Shown piece after piece: positions 1-5,626 of a stretch of 5,649 bases of DNA; position 1 is the first letter of the stretch, and each line of letters begins with the position of its first letter. Both the position numbers and the translations under genes were made by a program. The stretch covers positions 1-5,649 of the forward strand of contig JAGROF010000107.1 in NCBI GenBank assembly GCA_020440405.1. The letters are read 5' to 3'. Origin of the DNA: Chlamydiia bacterium. Lineage in GTDB: Bacteria > Chlamydiota > Chlamydiia > Chlamydiales > Simkaniaceae. Under the pieces are notes generated by a model. That model was not told where the DNA came from, did not search any database, and saw only the letters and a list, made by a program, of their open reading frames with translations.

Positions 1-33
1 ATTTTCTAAAGAAATTTTTCTTCGGAGAATGCA

Positions 34-59
34 GTCAACTTTTATAAGTTGGCGAACTT
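34..59 (+). repeat. Overlapping small inverted repeats, possible alternative RNA hairpins
   Basis: CAACTT at 36-41 pairs perfectly with AAGTTG at 46-51 around a 4-base loop. One G-U pair and one G-C pair can extend this stem to 34-53. AAGTT at 46-50 can instead pair with AACTT at 55-59 around a GGCG loop. The two stems share 46-50 and so exclude each other. No run of T follows, so this is not an intrinsic terminator. The stems are short and AT-rich, and chance is a real possibility. Confidence 0.3.
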
Positions 60-100
60 GAGAAGGAAAATTAATTAGAAAAGGCTAAAAGATGAACCAT

Positions 101-106
101 TATAAT
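101..106 (+). promoter_or_regulatory. Candidate -10 element (TATAAT) upstream of rpmC
   Basis: The hexamer at 101-106 is a perfect sigma70-type -10 consensus. The -35 region expected 16 to 18 bases upstream (about 77-84) is only A-rich with G and does not resemble TTGACA, and no TG extended -10 is present. Transcription from here would start near 112-114 and give a leader of about 22 bases containing the rpmC Shine-Dalgarno. Chlamydial major-sigma promoters often have poor -35 matches, so an internal promoter for rpmC and downstream genes is plausible but unproven. Confidence 0.3.
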
Positions 107-121
107 TCGCATACACCCTCT

Positions 122-127
122 AAGGAG
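122..127 (+). promoter_or_regulatory. Shine-Dalgarno of rpmC
   Basis: AAGGAG lies 8 bases before the ATG at 136. It is the best Shine-Dalgarno match in the window, and it fixes the rpmC start. Confidence 0.75.
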
Positions 128-135
128 AACGAAGA

Positions 136-342
136 ATGTTAAAGGCAAAAGACCTCATCAATCAATCCGTTGAAGAGCTTGAAGGACAGTATGAGGATAC
201 CTGTCGAGAAATTTTTGAGCTCATAAATGAACTCCGTGTGTCACGTAAGCTTGAAAAGCCGCACGAGCTCAAAGAAAAGAAAAAAGATCGGGCGCGTCTC
301 TTAACTGTTTTGCGCCAAAAGAAGAACCAAGGATCAGCATAA
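136..342 (+). CDS. rpmC: Large ribosomal subunit protein L29 (uL29)
   Basis: The 68-residue product is a small, highly charged, mostly helical protein of the expected size (E. coli L29 has 63). It has the two-helix hairpin pattern of L29: LKAKDLINQSVEEL at the N-terminus, a central helix near 14-36, then the family signature region around KPHELKEKKKDRARLLTVL (41-59). One signature position normally held by an aliphatic residue is Arg52 here. L29 binds 23S rRNA near the peptide exit tunnel, where family members help form the docking site for trigger factor and SRP. The start is supported by AAGGAG 8 bases upstream and by the usual L29 start context. It is followed by rpsQ after 6 bases, the standard order. 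Identity rests on both sequence and position. Confidence 0.93.
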   Translation: MLKAKDLINQSVEELEGQYEDTCREIFELINELRVSRKLEKPHELKEKKKDRARLLTVLRQKKNQGSA

Positions 343-348
343 GAGATT

Positions 349-597
349 ATGGAAGCTCAAGGAAGAAAGAAGACAAGAGAAGGAATTGTTGTTTCAGCAA
401 AAATGGACAAGACAGTGACTGTCAATGTCGAAAGAACGATTCCTCATCCCCGCTACAAGAAAGTGGTCAAGCGCAGTAAGAAATACTATGCACACCATGA
501 AAAAAATGACCTAAAAGCTGGGCAGAAAGTGAGAATTCAAGAAACGCGCCCTCTTTCGAAGTTAAAGCGCTGGATTGTAGTAGACGTCCTTTCATAA
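349..597 (+). CDS. rpsQ: Small ribosomal subunit protein S17 (uS17)
   Basis: The 82-residue OB-fold protein is close to the E. coli length of 84. It reads [20 protein letters not shown] from residue 10, then [17 protein letters not shown] (33-49), and ends with the S17 signature segment [11 protein letters not shown] (61-71). The YYAH segment is one I recall from chlamydial S17. In the signature, the Gly-Asp pair seen in most members is Gly58-Gln59 here. S17 is a primary 16S rRNA binder of the 30S body, acting early in assembly. The ATG lies 6 bases after the rpmC stop with only a weak, close purine stretch (AAGAGA). AAGGA at 329-333 is too far upstream, so translation is probably coupled to rpmC. 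The next in-frame ATG (403) would delete the first beta strand, so 349 is preferred. Confidence 0.96.
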   Translation: MEAQGRKKTREGIVVSAKMDKTVTVNVERTIPHPRYKKVVKRSKKYYAHHEKNDLKAGQKVRIQETRPLSKLKRWIVVDVLS

Positions 598-621
598 AAA
601 AAATGTAGAAAGTGAGAAACG

Positions 622-990
622 ATGATTCAACAAGAAACAGAACTAGAAGTAGCAGATAACAGCGGAGCTAAGCGCGTCAAGTGCTTTAAGGTTCTGCGAG
701 GAACAAGAAGACGGTATGCCTATGTTGGCGACACAATCGTTTGCTCAGTAAAAGAAGTGGATCCCAAAGGGAATGTCAAGAAAGGGGATGTGATTAAAGC
801 TGTAATTGTTCGGACAAAGAGCTATATCCGTCGGAAAGATGGTTCTATGATCCGATTTTATGATAACAGCTGTGTTCTTGTAGATGATAAGCAGAACCCT
901 AAAGGCACACGTATTTTTGGCCCTGTGGCAAGAGAAGTACGTGAAAAGGGATTTATTAAAATCAGTTCACTTGCACCCGAAGTGATTTAG
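622..990 (+). CDS. rplN: Large ribosomal subunit protein L14 (uL14)
   Basis: The 122-residue product matches the usual L14 length (E. coli 123) and is conserved end to end. It starts MIQQET, followed by [10 protein letters not shown] (8-17). The L14 signature region spans about 60-86 (AVIVRTK, then RKDGS, then DNSCV), then [14 protein letters not shown] (92-105) and the C-terminal [13 protein letters not shown]14 binds 23S rRNA on the 50S interface face, where with L19 it contributes to an intersubunit bridge and the docking site of the RsfS silencing factor. [18 protein letters not shown] resembles the chlamydial version I remember more than the proteobacterial one. It is the first gene of the classical E. 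coli spc operon, but here it sits inside the run, 24 bases after rpsQ. Its Shine-Dalgarno is weak (GTGAG at 612-616). Confidence 0.98.
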   Translation: MIQQETELEVADNSGAKRVKCFKVLRGTRRRYAYVGDTIVCSVKEVDPKGNVKKGDVIKAVIVRTKSYIRRKDGSMIRFYDNSCVLVDDKQNPKGTRIFGPVAREVREKGFIKISSLAPEVI

Positions 991-1004
991 AGAGGAACTT
1001 TGAG

Positions 1005-1346
1005 ATGAAGCAGAAATGGATTAAGAAAGGAGATAAAGTCCTTGTCATCAGCGGGAATGATCGGGGAAAGGTGGGCGAGGTCCTTGGAAAGAAGGATAAC
1101 CGTATCCTTGTACAGGGAGTGAATGTATGCAAAAGGCATATGAAAGCACACCAGCAAGGACAAAAGTCTGAAATTGTGAGCATGGAAAAGCCCATCCACA
1201 TCTCCAATGTAGCCCTTTGTAATGGGGATGGCAAAAAGCTTAAGCTGAATGTGAAACTAGGAAAAGATGGCTCAAAAGAGCTTGTCTATGACGATAATGG
1301 TAAAGAAGTCAGCTATCGAACCCTAAAAAAACCTGTAAAGGCATAG
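1005..1346 (+). CDS. rplX: Large ribosomal subunit protein L24 (uL24)
   Basis: The 113-residue product (E. coli 104) carries an N-terminal KOW motif: [20 protein letters not shown] at 7-26, continuing to VQGVNV (36-41). The conserved [10 protein letters not shown] follows at 63-72. L24 is an assembly initiator that binds the 5' domain of 23S rRNA and lies beside the exit tunnel. The C-terminus is about ten residues longer than in E. coli and ends in a basic tail; chlamydial L24 is also somewhat longer, as I recall. AGAGGA at 991-996, 8 bases before the ATG, directly follows the rplN stop and supports this start. The gene ends one base before rplE. Confidence 0.96.
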   Translation: MKQKWIKKGDKVLVISGNDRGKVGEVLGKKDNRILVQGVNVCKRHMKAHQQGQKSEIVSMEKPIHISNVALCNGDGKKLKLNVKLGKDGSKELVYDDNGKEVSYRTLKKPVKA

Positions 1347-1347
1347 G

Positions 1348-1890
1348 ATGTCTAGATTAAAAAAGAAATACGAAGAAGAAGTTAAGAAATCCCTGAAAGA
1401 GAAGTTCGCTTACTCGAACCCAATGAATATTCCTGAGCTGAAGAAAATTGTCATCAGCATGGGAATTGCGGAGGCGTTAAAGGATAAGAACGTGATTCAG
1501 GATTGTGTCAAAGAACTCGCTTTGATTTCAGGGCAAAAACCTGTTGTAACGCGTGCGAAGAAGTCTGTTGCAAACTTTAAGTTGCGGGAAGGACAAGCCG
1601 TTGGGGCTAAGGTGACACTTAGAGGAAAGCGGATGTATGATTTTTTCGACCGCTTTTCAAACATTGTCTGTCCTCGGATTCGAGACTTCCGTGGATTTCC
1701 TAAAAAAGGAGACAAGCGTGGAAGTTATTCTTTAGGCCTTTCCGATCAACAGATGTTTCCAGAACTCAATCTGGATGAGGTCAAGAGAGATCAAGGGATG
1801 AATATTACCTTTGTGACAACCGCAAAGAAAGAAGAGGAATGCCTTGAGCTTCTAACGCAGCTTGGCCTTCCATATAAGAGAGAAAATTAG
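1348..1890 (+). CDS. rplE: Large ribosomal subunit protein L5 (uL5)
   Basis: The 180-residue product has the standard L5 length (E. coli 179). It shows the N-terminal strand [16 protein letters not shown] (28-43), the L5 signature [17 protein letters not shown] (57-73), then [18 protein letters not shown] (76-93). The loop containing RDFRGF (112-117) and the C-terminal TTAKKEEE segment are also intact. L5 binds 5S rRNA with L18 and forms the central protuberance, contacting P-site tRNA and S13 in the B1b bridge. The ATG begins one base after the rplX stop. AAAGG at 1337-1341 inside the end of rplX is the probable Shine-Dalgarno, so translation is likely coupled. In E. coli this junction carries the S8 repressor site; I cannot identify an equivalent fold here by eye. 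rpsN, which often follows rplE, is absent. Confidence 0.98.
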   Translation: MSRLKKKYEEEVKKSLKEKFAYSNPMNIPELKKIVISMGIAEALKDKNVIQDCVKELALISGQKPVVTRAKKSVANFKLREGQAVGAKVTLRGKRMYDFFDRFSNIVCPRIRDFRGFPKKGDKRGSYSLGLSDQQMFPELNLDEVKRDQGMNITFVTTAKKEEECLELLTQLGLPYKREN

Positions 1891-1898
1891 AGGATAAA

Positions 1899-2294
1899 AT
1901 GGCAGTTACGGATACAGTCGCAGATCTACTCACAAGAATTCGAAATGCTAAAGACGCAAAACATAAGTATGTCGATGTGAAGTTTAGTAAGCTCAACCAG
2001 AATATCATTGCTGTTCTTAAAGAGAAGGGATATGTGAACAATTTTCTCGTGAATGAGAAAAAGCATCAGATTCGGATCTTCCTGAAGTATATTAAGAACA
2101 CAAGAGATTGTGTGATTCATGGTCTGAAGCGGATGTCGAAACCCAGTCTGCGTAGCTATGTAGGATACCAAGACATTCCTAGAGTATTTAGTGGGCTTGG
2201 AATTGCCATCTTATCAACCCCATCTGGAGTATTAGAAGGGGAAAAAGCACGAGAAATGAAAGCGGGTGGAGAACTCCTCTGTTTAGTTTGGTAA
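1899..2294 (+). CDS. rpsH: Small ribosomal subunit protein S8 (uS8)
   Basis: The 131-residue product (E. coli 130) has the S8 N-terminal domain TDTVADLLTRIRNA (4-17), the central HGLKRMSKPSLRSY (74-87), and the C-terminal rRNA-binding domain GLGIAILSTPSGVLEG (99-114) ending GGELLCLVW. S8 binds helix 21 of 16S rRNA and organises the platform. In most bacteria the loop reads STSxGvmT; here it is STP with GVLEG. I recall the same form in Chlamydia trachomatis, and it is one of the best lineage markers in the window. AGAGGA (1889-1894) overlaps the rplE stop and lies only 4 bases from the ATG, which is a short but workable spacing. In E. coli S8 also represses its own operon. Confidence 0.98.
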   Translation: MAVTDTVADLLTRIRNAKDAKHKYVDVKFSKLNQNIIAVLKEKGYVNNFLVNEKKHQIRIFLKYIKNTRDCVIHGLKRMSKPSLRSYVGYQDIPRVFSGLGIAILSTPSGVLEGEKAREMKAGGELLCLVW

Positions 2295-2312
2295 AATTAG
2301 GAAATCAATAAC

Positions 2313-2855
2313 ATGTCACGATTAGCGAAAACACCCATTCTTCTTCCTAAAGGCGTAGAAGTAAAAGCCTCAAAAGGAGAAGTAGAAGTGAAAGGTCCTA
2401 AGGGGACGATAAAGCGGAAAATTCCAGAAGGAATTTCCGTTAAAGTGGAAGAAGGGCAGATCACTGTCAATTATGATGAAACATCAGGACTTCCAAAGCC
2501 TATGTATGGTCTCCACTGGTCACTCATCAACAATGCAGTTATTGGAGTCAGCACAGGCTTTGAAAAGCAGCTGAGCTTAATTGGTGTTGGATATAGAGCA
2601 GCGGTAAAAGGAAATGTTCTGGACCTTCAGCTGGGATTTTCACATCCTTCGCAAATTGAAATTCCTTCTGAGATCCAAGTGGCTGTTGAAAAGAGCACAC
2701 TGATCACCGTGACAGGAATCGATAAGCAAATTGTTGGGCAATTTGCAGCGGACGTTCGTGCGATGCGGCCTCCTGAACCTTATAAAGGAAAGGGAGTGCG
2801 TTACGTGGATGAGTATGTGCGTAAGAAAGCAGGTAAATCGGCAAAAGGAAAGTAA
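2313..2855 (+). CDS. rplF: Large ribosomal subunit protein L6 (uL6)
   Basis: The 180-residue product (E. coli 177) contains two tandem L6 domains, about residues 11-83 and 91-165. The first has KGEVEVKGPKG (21-31). The junction reads GFEKQLSLIGVGYRAAVKG (82-100), and the L6 signature PPEPYKGKG lies at 153-161, followed by the basic tail YVRKKAGKSAKGK. L6 binds 23S rRNA near the factor-binding site, beside the sarcin-ricin loop. GFEK, IGVGYRAAV and the RPPEPYKGKG region match the chlamydial protein as I remember it. The ATG is preceded by TTAGGAAA (AGGA at 2299-2302, 10 bases away). The gene ends 3 bases before rplR. Confidence 0.98.
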   Translation: MSRLAKTPILLPKGVEVKASKGEVEVKGPKGTIKRKIPEGISVKVEEGQITVNYDETSGLPKPMYGLHWSLINNAVIGVSTGFEKQLSLIGVGYRAAVKGNVLDLQLGFSHPSQIEIPSEIQVAVEKSTLITVTGIDKQIVGQFAADVRAMRPPEPYKGKGVRYVDEYVRKKAGKSAKGK

Positions 2856-2858
2856 AAG

Positions 2859-3221
2859 ATGCATCTAAATCTAAAAAAACGTAATACTGTTCGAAAGAAG
2901 CGAAGCTTGCGTGTGAGGAAGAAGCTTAGAGGAACAGCTGAGCGTCCTCGTCTTTCGGTTTTTAAATCACTGAGCCATATTGCAGTCCAATTGATTGATG
3001 ACGAAAAGGGAGTTACCCTTGCAAGCTATAGTACCCTTGCCAAAGAGCTCAAGGGAAAGAAAAAGTCGAAAGAGGCAGCACGCGTAGTAGGTGAAAAGAT
3101 TGCAGAGCTGGCTCAAGGAAAGAAGATCAATCAGGTTGTCTTTGATCGTGGACGACTTAAGTATCATGGAATTATCGCTGAGCTTGCCAATGCCGCTCGC
3201 GAAAAAGGAATTAAATTTTAG
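2859..3221 (+). CDS. rplR: Large ribosomal subunit protein L18 (uL18)
   Basis: The 120-residue product (E. coli 117) has the very basic N-terminus typical of L18 (KKRNTVRKKRSLRVRKKLRG), then RGTAERPRLSVFKS (24-37). The alpha/beta core begins HIAVQLIDDEKGVTLAS, and the conserved C-terminus includes VVFDRG (93-98), KYHG and AREKGIKF. L18 with L5 binds 5S rRNA and brings it into the central protuberance. TLASYSTLAKEL (53-64) resembles chlamydial L18. AAGGA at 2845-2849, within the last codons of rplF, lies 9 bases before the ATG and supports this start, only 3 bases after the rplF stop. Confidence 0.97.
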   Translation: MHLNLKKRNTVRKKRSLRVRKKLRGTAERPRLSVFKSLSHIAVQLIDDEKGVTLASYSTLAKELKGKKKSKEAARVVGEKIAELAQGKKINQVVFDRGRLKYHGIIAELANAAREKGIKF

Positions 3222-3229
3222 GAACATTC

Positions 3230-3727
3230 ATGGCGAAGAAAGGCAAAAGAGAAGAAGATTTCGAGACTGAATTTGAAGAAAAGGTCCTCTATATCAACCG
3301 CTGTTCAAAAGTGGTGAAGGGAGGGCGTAAATTTAGCTTTTCTGCCCTTGTTATTGTTGGCGATGGCAATGGTCGTGTAGGAGTAGGCTTTGCGAAAGCC
3401 AATGAAGTTGCAGATGCCATCCGTAAAGGGGGGGAGTCAGCACGAAAGAATATCCTTTCTTTCGAGCTAGAAGGAACCACAATCCCTCATGAGTTAATTA
3501 CAGATTGGGATGGGGCGCGTGTTCTTTTGAAGCCTGCGAAAGAAGGAACAGGAATTATTGCAGGCTCAAAGATTCGAGCCGTCCTTGAAGTAAGTGGAAT
3601 TAAGGATGTTGTTGCAAAGAGCCTGGGGTCTAACAACCCTCTTAATCAAGTGCGGGCAACCTTCCAAGCACTTATAAATCTTAGAAACAGACAAGCGACA
3701 CTGGATGCAAGGGGAGCAGCTGTATGA
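3230..3727 (+). CDS. rpsE: Small ribosomal subunit protein S5 (uS5)
   Basis: The 165-residue product (E. coli 167) contains the S5 double-stranded RNA-binding-like domain with the family signature: NRCSKVVKGGRKFSF (23-37), ALVIVGDGNGRVGVGFAKA (39-57), then EVADAIRKG. The C-terminal domain follows with KEGTGIIAGSKIRAVLE (104-120) and SLGSNNPLNQVRAT (131-144). S5 sits at the back of the 30S near the mRNA entry channel and takes part in decoding accuracy. The loop near residues 25-33 is the region where spectinomycin-resistance changes occur in other species, and KVVKGGR is wild type there. AGGA (3220-3223) overlaps the rplR stop, 6 bases before the ATG. The last codon and stop overlap the rplO start (ATGA), so the two are coupled. 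Confidence 0.98.
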   Translation: MAKKGKREEDFETEFEEKVLYINRCSKVVKGGRKFSFSALVIVGDGNGRVGVGFAKANEVADAIRKGGESARKNILSFELEGTTIPHELITDWDGARVLLKPAKEGTGIIAGSKIRAVLEVSGIKDVVAKSLGSNNPLNQVRATFQALINLRNRQATLDARGAAV

Positions 3728-4173
3728 AATTATCAGAGTTAAAAGACACCCACAGAAAGCCCAAGCGCAGAAAGAGAAAGGGTCGAGGGCCTGGTTCAAA
3801 AATGGGTAAAACCTCGTGCCGTGGGCATAAAGGGGATAAATCACGATCGGGTTATAAGATTCGTGGAGGAAAAGAAGGAGGACAACTGCCTCTTTTCCAA
3901 AAACTTCCTCATCGTGGGTTTTCGAATGCACAGTTTAAAGTTCCTGTGTATGAAATCAATCTAGGGCGGATCAATGATGCCTTTGAAGATGGAGAAGTGG
4001 TTAGCAAAAAGACCCTAATGGAAAAAGGGTTCCCCATGCGCCGTATGAAAGGAGGATTTAAAGTCCTCGCGAGTGGTGAGATTACAAAGAAGGTTGTGAT
4101 TGAAGCCAATCGGTATTCAAAAAACGCGATTGCTAAGCTTGAGAAGCAAGGCATCGAATTTAAACGCGTCTAG
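3724..4173 (+). CDS. rplO: Large ribosomal subunit protein L15 (uL15)
   Basis: The 149-residue product (E. coli 144) has the extended basic glycine-rich N-terminal arm of L15: RKRKGRGPGSKMGKTSCRGH (16-35) continuing to KSRSG, then GGQLPLFQKLPHRGF (52-66). The C-terminal L18e/L15-type domain carries the signature region about 112-142 (FKVLASGEI, then SKNAIAKLEKQG). L15 binds 23S rRNA late in 50S assembly and threads its arm deep into the subunit. The start overlaps the rpsE stop by 4 bases (ATGA, 3724-3727), and GGGGAG at 3711-3716 lies 7 bases upstream. In E. coli rpmD (L30) would lie between rpsE and rplO; here there is no space for it. Confidence 0.98.
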   Translation: MKLSELKDTHRKPKRRKRKGRGPGSKMGKTSCRGHKGDKSRSGYKIRGGKEGGQLPLFQKLPHRGFSNAQFKVPVYEINLGRINDAFEDGEVVSKKTLMEKGFPMRRMKGGFKVLASGEITKKVVIEANRYSKNAIAKLEKQGIEFKRV

Positions 4174-4179
4174 GTAAGT

Positions 4180-5553
4180 ATGCTTCAAGCGATAAAAAAG
4201 ATTTTCTCGATCGAAGAAGTAAAGACTAAAATTCTCTTTACTTTGCTGATGCTTGTTGTTTGTCGGATTGGAGCTTACATTCCCGTTCCTGGGATCAATG
4301 GAGATGAAGTCTTTCAGGTCTTCCGCCAACTCACGGGAGGAAGCCAAAACCTGTTTCAACTCGTGGATATCTTCTCTGGAGGAGCTTTTGCTCAGATGAC
4401 GGTCATTGCTTTAGGGGTGATGCCCTATATCTCAGCTTCGATTATTATGCAGATTTTGGTTGCTGTCATTCCTTCTCTGCAAAGAGAGATTCGAGAGAAT
4501 GGTGATGCAGGTAAGCGAAAGATGGGAAAAGGGATCCGAATGCTAACGATTGTTTTGGCACTTTTCCAATCGATGCTTCTTGCAAAGTATGCATTAAGTT
4601 TAAATCTATCGCACCCTGGAATCATTGTTCCTGAGCTTTTAGCTTCTCAAATTTTCGGATTTCCCTGGCTTTTCTTTCTCGTTGTGATGGCAACAATGAG
4701 CACTGGAACCCTTTTCCTCATGTGGATTGGGGAGCAGATTACAGAGAGAGGCATTGGAAATGGAATTAGCTTAATCATTTCGATTGGAATTCTTTCCTCT
4801 TTACCGCGTACATTAGGGACAATTATCCGCCAGCTCAATTTGGATTCTCAAGAACCTGGACAAATGACGTTTTCTTCTATTGTGATCCTTGCGATCGTTT
4901 TTGTTGCGATCATTTTAGGAACCATTTTGATCATTCAAGGAACCCGGAAAATCCCCTTGCAATATGCTAGAAGGGTTGTGGGAAGACGAGAAAGTCAGGG
5001 AGGAAGCTCCCATATCCCGCTTAAGATTAATTATGCAGGAGTTATTCCTGTGATTTTTGCTTCGTCTCTCCTGATGTTTCCAGCGACGATTGCTCAATTC
5101 CTCAGTAAGGGATCTTGGCTTTCGAATGTCGTCAATATGCTTTCTCCAGGAAGTTGGGTGTATACCTTACTCTTTGTTATCCTGATTCTCTTCTTTACTT
5201 ACTTTTGGACGGCAACGCAGTTTCACCCTGAGCAGATTGCCTCTGATATGAAGAAGAATGGAGCCTTTATCCCTGGAATCCGTCAGGGAAGGCCCACGCA
5301 GGAATTTTTAGAATCGACGATGAATCGCATTACTTTAGCGGGTGCGACGTTCCTCGCCCTCATTGCGATTCTTCCTACATTAGTAGGTAAAGTTTTAAGT
5401 GTAGATCAATCGATCAGTCATTTTTTTGGAGGAACCTCCCTATTGATTCTAGTGGGAGTCATCCTAGATACGACAAAACAGATCGAGTCTCACCTCTTGA
5501 TGAAGCGGTATGATGGCTTCATGAAAAGAGGAAGAATTACGGGTCGGATGTAA
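4180..5553 (+). CDS. secY: Protein translocase channel subunit SecY
   Basis: The 457-residue product (E. coli 443) is the pore subunit of the SecYEG translocon in the inner membrane, which moves unfolded preproteins with SecA and inserts membrane proteins. About ten hydrophobic segments are visible, near residues 17-35, 69-96, 119-140, 160-183, 193-212, 232-254, 282-302, 327-346, 384-403 and 411-431. The plug region is around [10 protein letters not shown] (61-70). SecY signature 1 is [19 protein letters not shown] (75-93) and signature 2 is [20 protein letters not shown] (181-200). The cytosolic C5 loop carries [10 protein letters not shown] (361-370), whose Arg368 corresponds to the arginine needed for SecA-driven export in E. 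coli (R357). The ATG lies 6 bases after the rplO stop with only a weak Shine-Dalgarno (AGG at 4172-4174), so coupling is likely. Nothing is truncated. Confidence 0.98.
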   Translation: MLQAIKKIFSIEEVKTKILFTLLMLVVCRIGAYIPVPGINGDEVFQVFRQLTGGSQNLFQLVDIFSGGAFAQMTVIALGVMPYISASIIMQILVAVIPSLQREIRENGDAGKRKMGKGIRMLTIVLALFQSMLLAKYALSLNLSHPGIIVPELLASQIFGFPWLFFLVVMATMSTGTLFLMWIGEQITERGIGNGISLIISIGILSSLPRTLGTIIRQLNLDSQEPGQMTFSSIVILAIVFVAIILGTILIIQGTRKIPLQYARRVVGRRESQGGSSHIPLKINYAGVIPVIFASSLLMFPATIAQFLSKGSWLSNVVNMLSPGSWVYTLLFVILILFFTYFWTATQFHPEQIASDMKKNGAFIPGIRQGRPTQEFLESTMNRITLAGATFLALIAILPTLVGKVLSVDQSISHFFGGTSLLILVGVILDTTKQIESHLLMKRYDGFMKRGRITGRM

Positions 5554-5557
5554 ACCA

Positions 5558-5586
5558 TTGATTACTTTTTCGCAGTATGGTAACAT
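5558..5586 (+). promoter_or_regulatory. Candidate sigma70-type promoter for rpsM and downstream genes
   Basis: TTGATT at 5558-5563 (4 of 6 matches to the -35 consensus) and TAACAT at 5581-5586 (4 of 6 matches to the -10) are separated by exactly 17 bases. A TG at 5578-5579 sits one base before the -10, as in an extended -10 promoter. Transcription would start near 5592-5594, leaving a leader of about 33 bases with the rpsM ribosome binding site. The secY-rpsM gap of 73 bases is by far the largest certain gap between genes here, and in many bacteria a separate alpha-operon promoter lies at this junction. The call is sequence-based and untested. Confidence 0.45.
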
Positions 5587-5611
5587 CGTATCCACAAATA
5601 AAAGATTTAAA

Positions 5612-5617
5612 GAAGGA
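5612..5617 (+). promoter_or_regulatory. Shine-Dalgarno of rpsM
   Basis: GAAGGA lies 9 bases before the ATG at 5627 and supports that start. Confidence 0.65.
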
Positions 5618-5626
5618 TTTTAACCT

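Larger units (their letters stand above)
1..135 (+). other. Leader or intergenic stretch before rpmC, possibly with the 3' end of rplP
   Basis: No gene can be assigned with confidence. In the conserved bacterial order the preceding gene would be rplP (L16). The three forward frames close at 7-9, 45-47 and 59-61, and none of the short tails (for example one ending FISWRT before the stop at 59-61) resembles an L16 C-terminus that I recognise. Depending on which stop is real, or if rplP ends outside the window, the gap before rpmC is about 75 to more than 130 bases. That is much longer than any gap between the ribosomal protein genes downstream. The stretch is AT-rich and contains small inverted repeats, a TATAAT hexamer and the rpmC ribosome binding site, which suggests a regulatory role. 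That role is inference. Confidence 0.5.

Noticed and set aside
9..22. Near-palindrome AAGAAA/TTTCTT as a possible terminator
   Set aside because: The stem is all A-T except one pair, the loop would be only 2 to 4 bases, and no T run follows it. It is too weak to call.
1..61. Definite 3' end of rplP
   Set aside because: Three frames give different short tails (stops at 7-9, 45-47, 59-61) and none shows a recognisable L16 C-terminus, so no CDS was called.
962..1234. Minus-strand open frames opposite rplX (90 and 70 codons)
   Set aside because: They are antisense to the conserved L24 frame; cysteine- and phenylalanine-rich products like these are typical of reading lysine-rich genes backwards.
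1497..2171. Minus-strand open frames opposite rplE and rpsH
   Set aside because: They overlap conserved coding sequence on the other strand and have no independent start signals or recognisable domains.
3566..3931. A 121-codon open frame on the minus strand across the rpsE/rplO junction
   Set aside because: It lies wholly opposite two strongly conserved ribosomal genes, its translation resembles no family I know, and it crosses the junction as a shadow frame would.
4117..5097. Minus-strand open frames opposite the rplO end and secY
   Set aside because: They are shadows of the conserved L15 and SecY reading frames.
5554..5626. Possible terminator after secY
   Set aside because: The T run at 5566-5570 is not preceded by a GC-rich stem, and the later partial complementarity is weak.
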